DNA of 35,264 nt from an uncultured Bacilli bacterium (lineage in GTDB: Bacteria; Bacillota_I; Bacilli_A; RF39; UBA660). The position numbers were made by a program, and so were the translations under genes. The stretch lies in contig CANQEN010000006.1 in NCBI GenBank assembly GCA_947595045.1, positions 1 through 35,264 on the forward strand, given 5' to 3'. Positions 27,766 to 35,264 of this stretch are shown here, piece by piece. Under the pieces are notes generated by a model. That model worked only from the letters and a program-made list of their open reading frames with translations, did not search any database and was not told where the DNA came from. Position 1 is the first letter of the stretch, and every line of letters starts with the position of its first letter.

Positions 27766-28242
27766 ATGAAAGTAGAAGGTGATAGTGATAATTTAGTTAT
27801 CTATATTAAGCATAAGACTAATCAGGATAAATTATTTAGTGATAAAGAGTTATTAGAAGAATATTTTAGAAGTTTAATATATCGGTTAAAAGATTATTAT
27901 GATTTAGATGTTGCTGGTTTTTATGATATTGATGTATATGTAGATCCTTTTTATGGCTTTGTTTTACAACTATCACGTGAGGATTTTGATTATTACTTGA
28001 GTTATAGTCAGGTAGAAATGCAAATAGAAGTTCATCCAACTAAATTTTTATATCAAATAGAAGATTATCATGATTTTAATCTTAAACAATTTAATTTATA
28101 TCAAAGTAATGGCAATTTTTATTTAGAACAAAAAGAAAAATTATCACAGTTAGATAAATTAAACTTATGTGAAAATAGCATCATTAAATATCTTGATACT
28201 GATAAAATTATTAATCATTCTTATAATAAAATAAAAGTTTAA
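27766..28242 (+). CDS. Hypothetical protein
   Basis: 158-aa ORF with ggtg RBS-like sequence; no recognised family. Confidence 0.65.
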   Translation: MKVEGDSDNLVIYIKHKTNQDKLFSDKELLEEYFRSLIYRLKDYYDLDVAGFYDIDVYVDPFYGFVLQLSREDFDYYLSYSQVEMQIEVHPTKFLYQIEDYHDFNLKQFNLYQSNGNFYLEQKEKLSQLDKLNLCENSIIKYLDTDKIINHSYNKIKV

Positions 28243-28262
28243 ATAAATGATTGTATGTATAA

Positions 28263-28290
28263 GCGTTCTATAAGGACGTTTTTATTTGAC
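28263..28290 (+). terminator. Terminator-like hairpin
   Basis: aagcgttc tataa ggacgttttt with G-U pairs. Confidence 0.5.
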
Positions 28291-28350
28291 AATTTATGTT
28301 AATATTTATAAAATATATATACAAATAAGTATTGAGAGGAAGTATGAAAA

Positions 28351-28617
28351 ATGGAATATAGTTATAGAACTAAAAATGTTTGTCCTAGAATTATTAAATT
28401 TAATTTAGATGGTAATATTGTCACTAATGTTAGATTTATAGATGGTGGTTGTCCAGGTAATTTACAAGCAGTACCAAGACTAGTAGAAGGAATGACTGTT
28501 TCTGAAATAGAATCTAAATTAGGTGATATTATTTGTGGTATGCGTGGTACATCTTGTGTATCAGAACTTACTAAAGCAGTAAAAGAAGCTTATGAAAAAA
28601 GTATACAACATATATAA
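28351..28617 (+). CDS. TSCPD domain-containing protein (TIGR03905-like)
   Basis: VRFIDGGCPGNLQAVPRLVEGM...IICGMRGTSCVSELTKAV. Confidence 0.85.
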   Translation: MEYSYRTKNVCPRIIKFNLDGNIVTNVRFIDGGCPGNLQAVPRLVEGMTVSEIESKLGDIICGMRGTSCVSELTKAVKEAYEKSIQHI

Positions 28618-28643
28618 ATAAATTTTAAATCTATCATGATGGG

Positions 28644-28695
28644 AAAACTAGCTTTTTATTATATTAAATTTAATATAAGCTAGGAGATTTTTATT
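28644..28695 (+). terminator. Long AT-rich hairpin / terminator
   Basis: ctagc (28648-28652) / gctag (28679-28683) enclosing the perfect 20-nt palindrome ttatattaaatttaatataa (28659-28678), then gagattttta. Confidence 0.6.
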
Positions 28696-28782
28696 TGTAA
28701 TTAATATAATCAACTGTATTTCATCGATTAATTATGACAAAATATGCAAAAAAAGATTAGTACAATAACATTGGTGACGGTT

Positions 28783-29253
28783 ATGAAGAAATACTTAGTG
28801 ACAATAATTGTCTCAGTTGCAATTGGAGTTATTATGGGGAAAGTCTTTTTAGAACAGTATGATGGTTATAAAGGTATTAGATTTACATCTAATACTGGTG
28901 AAGAAGTATATTTTATTAGATATGGAGAATTTAATACTGAATCGGAAATGGAACAAGCAACACTTACTCTCACTAGTTATATATATAATATAGTAGATAA
29001 TAAATATAGGGTGTTTATTGGTATTACTAAAAGTGAAGACAATTTAATTAAATTATCTAATTATTATACTGCTAAGGGATATTCTGTATATACGGATCGT
29101 TATTTTATTAATAATAGTGAATTTATTAAATTATTAGATAACTATGATACTATTTTAGCTAGTACAGATGATTCAATGGTAATTGATTCAGTTAATGGAC
29201 AGATATTAGAAAAGTATGAGGAGTTAGTTAATCAAAATGGTAGTAAAAATTAA
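28783..29253 (+). CDS. Membrane-anchored SPOR-like/hypothetical protein
   Basis: TM N-terminus then VYFIRYGEFNTESEMEQATLTLTSYIYNIVDNKYRVFIGITKSEDNLIKLSNYYTAKGYSVY, SPOR-like pattern; precedes radC/mreC. Confidence 0.6.
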   Translation: MKKYLVTIIVSVAIGVIMGKVFLEQYDGYKGIRFTSNTGEEVYFIRYGEFNTESEMEQATLTLTSYIYNIVDNKYRVFIGITKSEDNLIKLSNYYTAKGYSVYTDRYFINNSEFIKLLDNYDTILASTDDSMVIDSVNGQILEKYEELVNQNGSKN

Positions 29254-29917
29254 AGATTTACCTAAAGATGAAAGACCTTATGAACGATTAGTAAAATTAG
29301 GGGCTACATATCTAAGTAATGAAGAGTTAATTGCTATCTTGTTAAAGTCAGGTACTAAAGAAATATCATCTAAAGAGTTAGCAAACATGATACTATCTAG
29401 AATGGATAATATTAATGAATTAAAGAATATTAATTATGAACAATTAAGGACTATAAAAGGTATAGGTATGTCTAAAGCTTGTATTATATTAGCAGCTGTT
29501 GAACTGAGTCGAAGGATTAATGAACCGATTAATATAGAACAGGAATCATTTACTTCTAGTCAATTAGTATATCAATATTACAAAAATAAGATAGGTAATA
29601 AAAAACAAGAATATTTCTATTGTCTATATTTAGATAATCGTAAGAAATTAATAAGGGATAAGTTATTATTTATTGGTACAGTTAATTTTAGTGTAGTTCA
29701 TCCCAGAGAGGTATTTAAAGAAGCATACTTACTTAGTGCTAGTGCAATTATATGTGTTCATAATCATCCTGCTAATTACTTATTTCCGAGTCGTGAAGAT
29801 ATAGAGATAACTAAAAGATTAAAAGAGGTAGGTAATATTATTGGTATACCGATAGTTGATCATGTGATTGTTGGTGAAAATAATTATTATAGTTTTTTAG
29901 AAAATGGAGATATTTAA
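29237..29917 (+). CDS. radC: RadC family JAB-domain protein
   Basis: IKDLPKDERPYERLVKLGATYLSNEELIAILLKSGTK; ICVHNHPANYLFPSREDIEITKRL. Confidence 0.95.
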   Translation: MVVKIKDLPKDERPYERLVKLGATYLSNEELIAILLKSGTKEISSKELANMILSRMDNINELKNINYEQLRTIKGIGMSKACIILAAVELSRRINEPINIEQESFTSSQLVYQYYKNKIGNKKQEYFYCLYLDNRKKLIRDKLLFIGTVNFSVVHPREVFKEAYLLSASAIICVHNHPANYLFPSREDIEITKRLKEVGNIIGIPIVDHVIVGENNYYSFLENGDI

Positions 29918-29967
29918 GCTTTTATTCAGTAGTTTTTTGTATTATAATATAGGTTAAGGTGATATAC

Positions 29968-30798
29968 ATGAAACAAAGACAAAAGAATAATAAAACTAAA
30001 TATATCATTGTAGTTACTATAGTTATTATATTATCTATAATAGCTATGACTGTTTATTCTGTAACTACTAATCGTGAATTAACCTTTTTTGAAAAGGCAA
30101 TTCGCGATAGTGTTTTATATGTAGGGGAGATTATTTATACTCCTATTGATTATATTGAACATAAATTGAATCATAAAGATAATAATATTAGTGATAGTGA
30201 TAAACAAATTATAGAAAGGTATAAAGCTCAATTATTAGAGGTGCAAAAAGAAAATGAGGAATTAGAAAATTTATTACAATTAAATAAGTCTTTGTCACAA
30301 TATCAATATATAAATGCTACTGTTATTAATCGTGATATGGGTTATTGGTATAATACCTTAACTATTGATAAAGGATCTTTAGATGGTATTGAACTTGATA
30401 TGGCTGTAATCATAGATGGTGGTTTAATTGGAAAGATATCTAGTGTCAGTAATTTTAATAGTACGGTTAAGTTATTAACTACAGGGGATTTAATTAATAA
30501 AATATCAGTCAAAATAGAATCTAATGATGATTATATATATGGTCTTTTAAGTGGATATGATGAGAAGACTAATACTTATACAATTGATGGTATCAGTACT
30601 AATTTGGATATTAGTGATGGTGCCATAATTACAACTACAGGGCTTAGTAATAATTTCCCAAGTGGTATTTTAGTTGGGCATGTTAAGGAAGTTACAACTG
30701 ATAATTTTGATTTATCTAGAATTGTAAAAGTTACTCCATCAGTTAACTTTGATAATATTAGTTATGTTATGGTTTTAAAAAGAGAGGCAACTTCATGA
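29968..30798 (+). CDS. mreC: Rod shape-determining protein MreC
   Basis: TM, coiled coil, INATVINRDMGYWYNTLTIDKGSLDGIELDMAVI...GLIGKI; followed by mreD-like gene. Confidence 0.93.
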   Translation: MKQRQKNNKTKYIIVVTIVIILSIIAMTVYSVTTNRELTFFEKAIRDSVLYVGEIIYTPIDYIEHKLNHKDNNISDSDKQIIERYKAQLLEVQKENEELENLLQLNKSLSQYQYINATVINRDMGYWYNTLTIDKGSLDGIELDMAVIIDGGLIGKISSVSNFNSTVKLLTTGDLINKISVKIESNDDYIYGLLSGYDEKTNTYTIDGISTNLDISDGAIITTTGLSNNFPSGILVGHVKEVTTDNFDLSRIVKVTPSVNFDNISYVMVLKREATS

Positions 30799-31289
30799 TT
30801 AGCTTGATTATAATTATTTTATCTTTTTATTTAGAAGGTTTTATATCTAATTGGGTATCTAATAATGGTTTATTAGTACCAACTTTTACTATGATATCAC
30901 TATTATTAATTTATCCATACTATAATAGAAATAATTTTGGATTTATATTAACTTCAGGTATTATAGGTGCTTTATATGATATAACATATACTAATACTTT
31001 ATTTCTAAATACTATTGTTTTCTTAATTATTAGTTTATTAATTATAAAAGCTTATGATTATATAAATAATAATTTATTTAATACCACTATATTAAGTATA
31101 GTTATAATAGCTGTATATAGGATAATAACTTATTTTATTTTAGTAATATTAGGATATTTTTCTTTTAATGTTAATAAATTAATTGTGAGTTTCTATTCAT
31201 CTATTTTACTTAATATAATATATACTATTGCTATTTATCTATTAGCTTCTATAGTTGCTAAACGTTTTCAGATTAAAAAAATGGACTAA
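30795..31289 (+). CDS. mreD: Rod shape-determining protein MreD
   Basis: Small polytopic membrane protein overlapping the mreC stop by 4 nt; GIIGALYDITYTNTLFLNT. Confidence 0.85.
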   Translation: MISLIIIILSFYLEGFISNWVSNNGLLVPTFTMISLLLIYPYYNRNNFGFILTSGIIGALYDITYTNTLFLNTIVFLIISLLIIKAYDYINNNLFNTTILSIVIIAVYRIITYFILVILGYFSFNVNKLIVSFYSSILLNIIYTIAIYLLASIVAKRFQIKKMD

Positions 31290-31313
31290 AATTTAAAAAT
31301 AGTTCATTTTTTT
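31275..31313 (+). terminator. Rho-independent terminator after mreD
   Basis: aaaaaaatggacta / tagttcattttttt (one G-U). Confidence 0.8.
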
Positions 31314-31325
31314 ATGTAATTTTTA

Positions 31326-31339
31326 AGTACAAATGTTCG
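31326..31339 (+). promoter_or_regulatory. Gram-positive LexA/SOS-box-like site
   Basis: agtacaaatgttcg matches CGAACnnnnGTTCG at 8 of 10 defined positions; immediately upstream of the recA promoter. Confidence 0.5.
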
Positions 31340-31348
31340 ATAAAAATA

Positions 31349-31377
31349 TTGACAAGTGATATAATAAATTGTATAAT
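31349..31377 (+). promoter_or_regulatory. recA promoter (TTGACA-17-TATAAT)
   Basis: ttgaca 31349-31354, tataat 31372-31377. Confidence 0.85.
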
Positions 31378-31407
31378 AAGCTTGTAATAGTTGAAGGAGG
31401 AAAGAAA

Positions 31408-32436
31408 ATGGTTAAGACAACCACTGATAAAACATTAGAACAAGTAATGTTAGATATAGAAAAACAATTTGGTAAAGGAGCTGTAATGAAGTTAGGAGAA
31501 CATGCCCATCAAAAGATTGATGTAATACCAAGTGGTTCAATATCTTTGGATATTGCTTTAGGTATAGGGGGTTATCCTAAAGGGCGCATTATTGAAATTT
31601 ATGGTCCAGAATCTAGTGGAAAGACAACATTTGCTTTACATGCTATTGCCCAAGCTCAACAAAAGGGAGGTCGAGCTGCTTTTATTGATGCTGAGCATGC
31701 TTTAGATCCTCAATATGCAGCTAAAATAGGAGTTAATATTAATGAGTTATTATTGAGTCAACCAGATAATGGGGAACAAGCTTTAGAGATATGTGAAGCT
31801 TTAGTTAGAAGTGGAGCTATTAGTGTTATTGTTATTGATTCAGTAGCAGCTTTAGTACCACAAGCTGAAATAGAAGGTGAGATGGGTGATTCTCATGTAG
31901 GATTACAAGCCCGACTTATGAGTCAAGCTTTACGTAAATTATCGGGTGTTATTAATAAAACTAATACTGTTTGTATTTTTATTAATCAATTAAGAGAAAA
32001 AGTAGGGGTTATGTTTGGTAATCCAGAGACAACACCAGGTGGTAGGGCTCTTAAATTTTATGCTTCTGTTCGTTTAGAAATTAGACGTGGCGAGCAACTG
32101 AAATTAGGAACAGATATTATTGGTAATAAAACAAATATTAAAGTAGTTAAAAATAAGATGGCTCCTCCATTTAAAACTTGTTCAGTTGATATTATGTATG
32201 GAGAAGGTGTTTCCTTTACTGGTGAATTAGTTGATTTAGGAACTGAAGCTGGTGTTATTGAGAAAAGTGGAGCTTGGTATTCTTATAATGGTGAAAAAAT
32301 TGGACAAGGTAAAGAAAATACTAAAGAATGGTTAAAGAAAAATCCTAAGCAAATGGAAGAAATTGAGAAAAAGATTAGAGCTTTTTATGATCAAAATGAT
32401 GTAATTGATATTGGCAGTCAAGAAAAGAAAATGTAA
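31408..32436 (+). CDS. recA: Recombinase RecA
   Basis: [65 protein letters not shown]; ggagg RBS. Confidence 0.98.
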   Translation: MVKTTTDKTLEQVMLDIEKQFGKGAVMKLGEHAHQKIDVIPSGSISLDIALGIGGYPKGRIIEIYGPESSGKTTFALHAIAQAQQKGGRAAFIDAEHALDPQYAAKIGVNINELLLSQPDNGEQALEICEALVRSGAISVIVIDSVAALVPQAEIEGEMGDSHVGLQARLMSQALRKLSGVINKTNTVCIFINQLREKVGVMFGNPETTPGGRALKFYASVRLEIRRGEQLKLGTDIIGNKTNIKVVKNKMAPPFKTCSVDIMYGEGVSFTGELVDLGTEAGVIEKSGAWYSYNGEKIGQGKENTKEWLKKNPKQMEEIEKKIRAFYDQNDVIDIGSQEKKM

Positions 32437-32479
32437 CCTTATTTTTTCCATTATATTTGAATGAGAAAGACTGTGAATA

Positions 32480-32681
32480 GTAACTGAAAGTCATACGATA
32501 GGATTAGAAGAATTTTATCCTCATGATAATTTTGTTGAGCATAATATGAGTGAAGCTTTAGAACAATTAGGTAGTAATGTTTGATTTATCATTATTAGAT
32601 AAGCAAAGATTACAAATATATAATGATATAGATAAATCTTTAGATATTAATGATGCTATATCAAATAAAAGTATTAAATAG
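32480..32681 (+). pseudogene. Probable gene remnant (C-terminal fragment, frameshifted)
   Basis: VTESHTIGLEEFYPHDNFVEHNMSEALEQLGSNV* in one frame, continued by (M)FDLSLLDKQRLQIYNDIDKSLDINDAISNKSIK* in another; no start codon upstream of the first piece. Confidence 0.4.
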
Positions 32682-32689
32682 TTGTAAAT

Positions 32690-32718
32690 AAAATGACTTG
32701 ATAAAAAGTCATTTTTGC
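32690..32718 (+). terminator. Terminator hairpin
   Basis: aaaatgactt / aagtcatttt plus short T-run. Confidence 0.7.
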
Positions 32719-32748
32719 TTTATACTGTATAATATGGGAGTGGGAGAA

Positions 32749-33156
32749 ATGATAGAAATTGAGTCACTCAGTGATTTTATTGATAGTGAACAATATCTGA
32801 AATTAGTGTCGCAAATATATGTGTTACTAGATTCATGTCGAGATGATTATGCTAATTTAGATAATTGGTTTTTTAGTCAATTTTTGAGTAAAATAGAAGA
32901 TGTTGAGGCTGATGTATTATTTGTTAGACAAAATAATCAAGTAATAGGTATATTATGCTTAGAGCTTATGCCAAAAGCTCGTATTATTACCTTATTAGTA
33001 AAAAAAGAATATCGTAATCAGCAAATAGGCACTTCTCTATTGGAGACAATTTTTTCTATATTAGAGACAGATAAACCAGAGTTTGTATGTCCTATTAGTA
33101 AATTGGGTATGTATAAACCATTTATTCAAAAATATTATTGGCAAGCTAACAAATGA
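32749..33156 (+). CDS. GNAT family N-acetyltransferase
   Basis: ARIITLLVKKEYRNQQIGTSLLETIFSIL. Confidence 0.7.
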   Translation: MIEIESLSDFIDSEQYLKLVSQIYVLLDSCRDDYANLDNWFFSQFLSKIEDVEADVLFVRQNNQVIGILCLELMPKARIITLLVKKEYRNQQIGTSLLETIFSILETDKPEFVCPISKLGMYKPFIQKYYWQANK

Positions 33157-33182
33157 GAAAGCTTATTATGAGGTGTTACAAG

Positions 33183-33617
33183 ATGGGAAAGGTAGTAGTA
33201 ATTTTTAATATATGTATTTTGTTGCTATTAGTGGGTTGTAATCATAGTAAAGTTTTACAATGTGAGAAATTGGAAAAAATGAATGGATTAGATTACAATA
33301 ACAGTATTAAATTAATATTTGAGGAGGATAAATTAAAGCAGGAGAATATGATTATGACAGTTAGTTTAGATGAACAGTATAATGCTTATTTGGATACTAT
33401 TATGGTTAATTTTGAGAGTAATTTTCAAGAATATCATAATATAAAAGGTATCGATTATACTATGGATAAGACTAGTAATGGTTTTAAATTAAATTTAGTT
33501 TTGAATATTGATGAAATGGATGATAGTGCTAAAGAAAAATTGGGCTTTTTAGACCTATCTAGTGATTATGATAGTGCAAGGAGACAATTTAAAAATGAGG
33601 GTTATACTTGTAAATAG
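33183..33617 (+). CDS. Putative lipoprotein
   Basis: Signal peptide with lipobox ILLLLVGC; small secreted protein. Confidence 0.7.
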   Translation: MGKVVVIFNICILLLLVGCNHSKVLQCEKLEKMNGLDYNNSIKLIFEEDKLKQENMIMTVSLDEQYNAYLDTIMVNFESNFQEYHNIKGIDYTMDKTSNGFKLNLVLNIDEMDDSAKEKLGFLDLSSDYDSARRQFKNEGYTCK

Positions 33618-33655
33618 ACCATTATTTTTGAAAAAGATAATGGTCTATTTATTGT
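33612..33655. terminator. Terminator, perfect 14-bp stem
   Basis: aaatagaccattat / ataatggtctattt between convergent genes. Confidence 0.85.
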
Positions 33656-33754
33656 TATACGATAATCTATAAGAAATTGTTTAGTTAATATTTAAGAAGT
33701 TTGGTTTTAATAGTTATGGTGCTGTACATAATAATATAAGATAACTTTAAAAAA

Positions 33755-35029
33755 TTAATTTTTTATTAAATTTATAGGTAATTTATTATATTGTTTCTTT
33801 GATAAATATTTTTGTACAATTCCATATAATAAGAATCCTATCCAAACACCTATTATGCCAAGAGGTGTAAGTGATAAAATATATGCAGAAATAATTTTGA
33901 TAATTGAACTTATAACATTTCTTTGAGCTAAAAATTTAAATTTTTTCATACCTCTTAATATTGAAAAATAATATGTTGCTGATATAATTATGTATGAATA
34001 TAATATAAATACAGGAAGAACTTTTAGAAAAATAAGTTTAAGTGTTGGTTCCCTAAGTGCTATGAACATAATTATGATAGAAATAAATAATGCAATAATG
34101 GGTAAAATGAATGAACAATAATTAATTAGTTTTTTTGCTATAACTTTAATTCTTTGAATATAGTTTTTTTCACCCTTTCCATTAGCTATACCAATACTTA
34201 TAGTTATACCATCACCTATTCCTTGTACAAATGTTTCGTATACATTATATATTTGAATTAATATAACATGCACAGCATATTCTAAATATCCCATTTTAGC
34301 AGCAATAAGATTAAATAAAAAATCATCAATTCTTGAAACGATTCTTTCAAAAAAATTCCACTTAAATAATTTTAGTATTTGTACAACGTATGATTTTACA
34401 AATTTTATTGTAATATTTTTAATTGAGTAAATCCATAAATAAAATAATAGAATGGTATCAATAATTACTGTTACTATAGCAACCCCAACTATCCCATATC
34501 CTAACTTAACTGCTAATAAATCTAAAATCAAATTCAGTATAACTGCAAATATTCTTAATTTTAATATATTTTTCTGATTACCTATTGTCCTTTGATAACC
34601 TGATAGGACTGTCACTAAACTACTTTGTATGAATCCAACTAATCTTATAGTTAAATATGTGATTGCTATAGCATCTACATTAAATAGTGGTGGAAATATA
34701 GATCGTATTAAATAAATGAAAATAATTGTTATTATAGAAACTATGATTGTTAAAATAATTGAGTTACCAACTATTAATTGAATTTTATTTTTACTATTTT
34801 CACCTAGGGAATTTGCTACTAATGTATTATTAGATAGATTAATTGTTGAAATGCTCATTTGCATCATATTAATAATTACAGACATTGCACCAAGCGCTGC
34901 TAGTTCTTTTGCCCCAACTAAAGATATAACTAATGTATCAACTAACGTCATTAATGTATTAACTAGATTTTCAAATGCTATTGGCAAAGATATTTTTAAT
35001 TGAGATTTTACATTATCTACTTCTTTCAT
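33755..35029 (-). CDS. MATE family multi-antimicrobial/Na+ efflux-type transporter
   Basis: MKEVDNVKSQLKISLPIAFENLVNTLMTLVDTLVISLVGAKELAALGA...; about 12 hydrophobic segments. Confidence 0.85.
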   Translation of the reverse strand: MKEVDNVKSQLKISLPIAFENLVNTLMTLVDTLVISLVGAKELAALGAMSVIINMMQMSISTINLSNNTLVANSLGENSKNKIQLIVGNSIILTIIVSIITIIFIYLIRSIFPPLFNVDAIAITYLTIRLVGFIQSSLVTVLSGYQRTIGNQKNILKLRIFAVILNLILDLLAVKLGYGIVGVAIVTVIIDTILLFYLWIYSIKNITIKFVKSYVVQILKLFKWNFFERIVSRIDDFLFNLIAAKMGYLEYAVHVILIQIYNVYETFVQGIGDGITISIGIANGKGEKNYIQRIKVIAKKLINYCSFILPIIALFISIIIMFIALREPTLKLIFLKVLPVFILYSYIIISATYYFSILRGMKKFKFLAQRNVISSIIKIISAYILSLTPLGIIGVWIGFLLYGIVQKYLSKKQYNKLPINLIKN

Positions 35030-35157
35030 ATTACCACCTAAATAATTTATATTTACAATAAAAGATTAATGGATATTGTCTTTGTCAACATGTCAAACCT
35101 TTTATTGGTAAATATAATCAATTTGTATATATAAAGGTATATTAAAATAAAAAAATA

Positions 35158-35180
35158 AAAACCGTTGGAAATCAACGGAT
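35158..35180 (-). terminator. Terminator for the tRNA transcript (minus strand)
   Basis: Minus strand: ccgttg atttc caacgg ttttta. Confidence 0.7.
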
Positions 35181-35190
35181 TATATCAAAA

Positions 35191-35264
35191 TGGTGACCCG
35201 TACGGGATTTGAACCCATGAATGCATGCGTGAAAGGCATGTGTGTTGAACCACTTCACCAACGG
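35191..35264 (-). tRNA. tRNA-Glu (anticodon TTC), 5' end cut by window boundary
   Basis: Reverse complement ccgttggtgaagtggttcaacacacatgcctttcacgcatgcattcatgggttcaaatcccgtacgggtcacca: anticodon loop ctTTCac, T-loop ggttcaaatcc, encoded CCA. Confidence 0.92.

Overview
AT-rich, Firmicutes/Bacilli-type chromosomal window (about 35 kb). The left edge holds a diversity-generating retroelement (DGR). It comprises the 3' end of a target gene with a variable region (VR, about nt 19-89), a post-VR hairpin, a template repeat (TR, about nt 275-369), a terminator, a MutS-domain-I-like ORF, an Avd-like ORF, a DGR-type reverse transcriptase (LPIGNMTSQ and YMDD motifs) and a downstream 88-aa ORF that may be a second, divergent MutS-I-like protein. 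In the ungapped part of the VR/TR alignment (VR 31-89 vs TR 311-369) there are 11 mismatches. All 11 fall on TR adenines (11 of 21 A) and none on the 38 non-A positions, which is the signature of adenine mutagenesis. The rest of the window is mostly core genome: DnaE, a prepilin-like protein, SepF, DivIVA, a T-box leader, a Ca2+/Na+ antiporter, IleRS, a two-domain ThyX-like protein with Tmk, an ABC exporter, an HAD protein, PolC, a VanY-like peptidase, a PASTA/polysaccharide deacetylase, L28, YsxC, a TSCPD protein, RadC, MreC/MreD, RecA, GNAT proteins, a MATE-like transporter and a tRNA-Glu (minus strand, truncated at the window edge). Other signals of interest are an antiporter between the T-box and ileS, a ThyX-like protein whose signature appears split between two halves, an ORF-free region with candidate structured RNAs (26.1-26.7 kb), an SOS-box-like site upstream of recA and a probable gene remnant after recA. 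All assignments come from reading the sequence; no searches were run.
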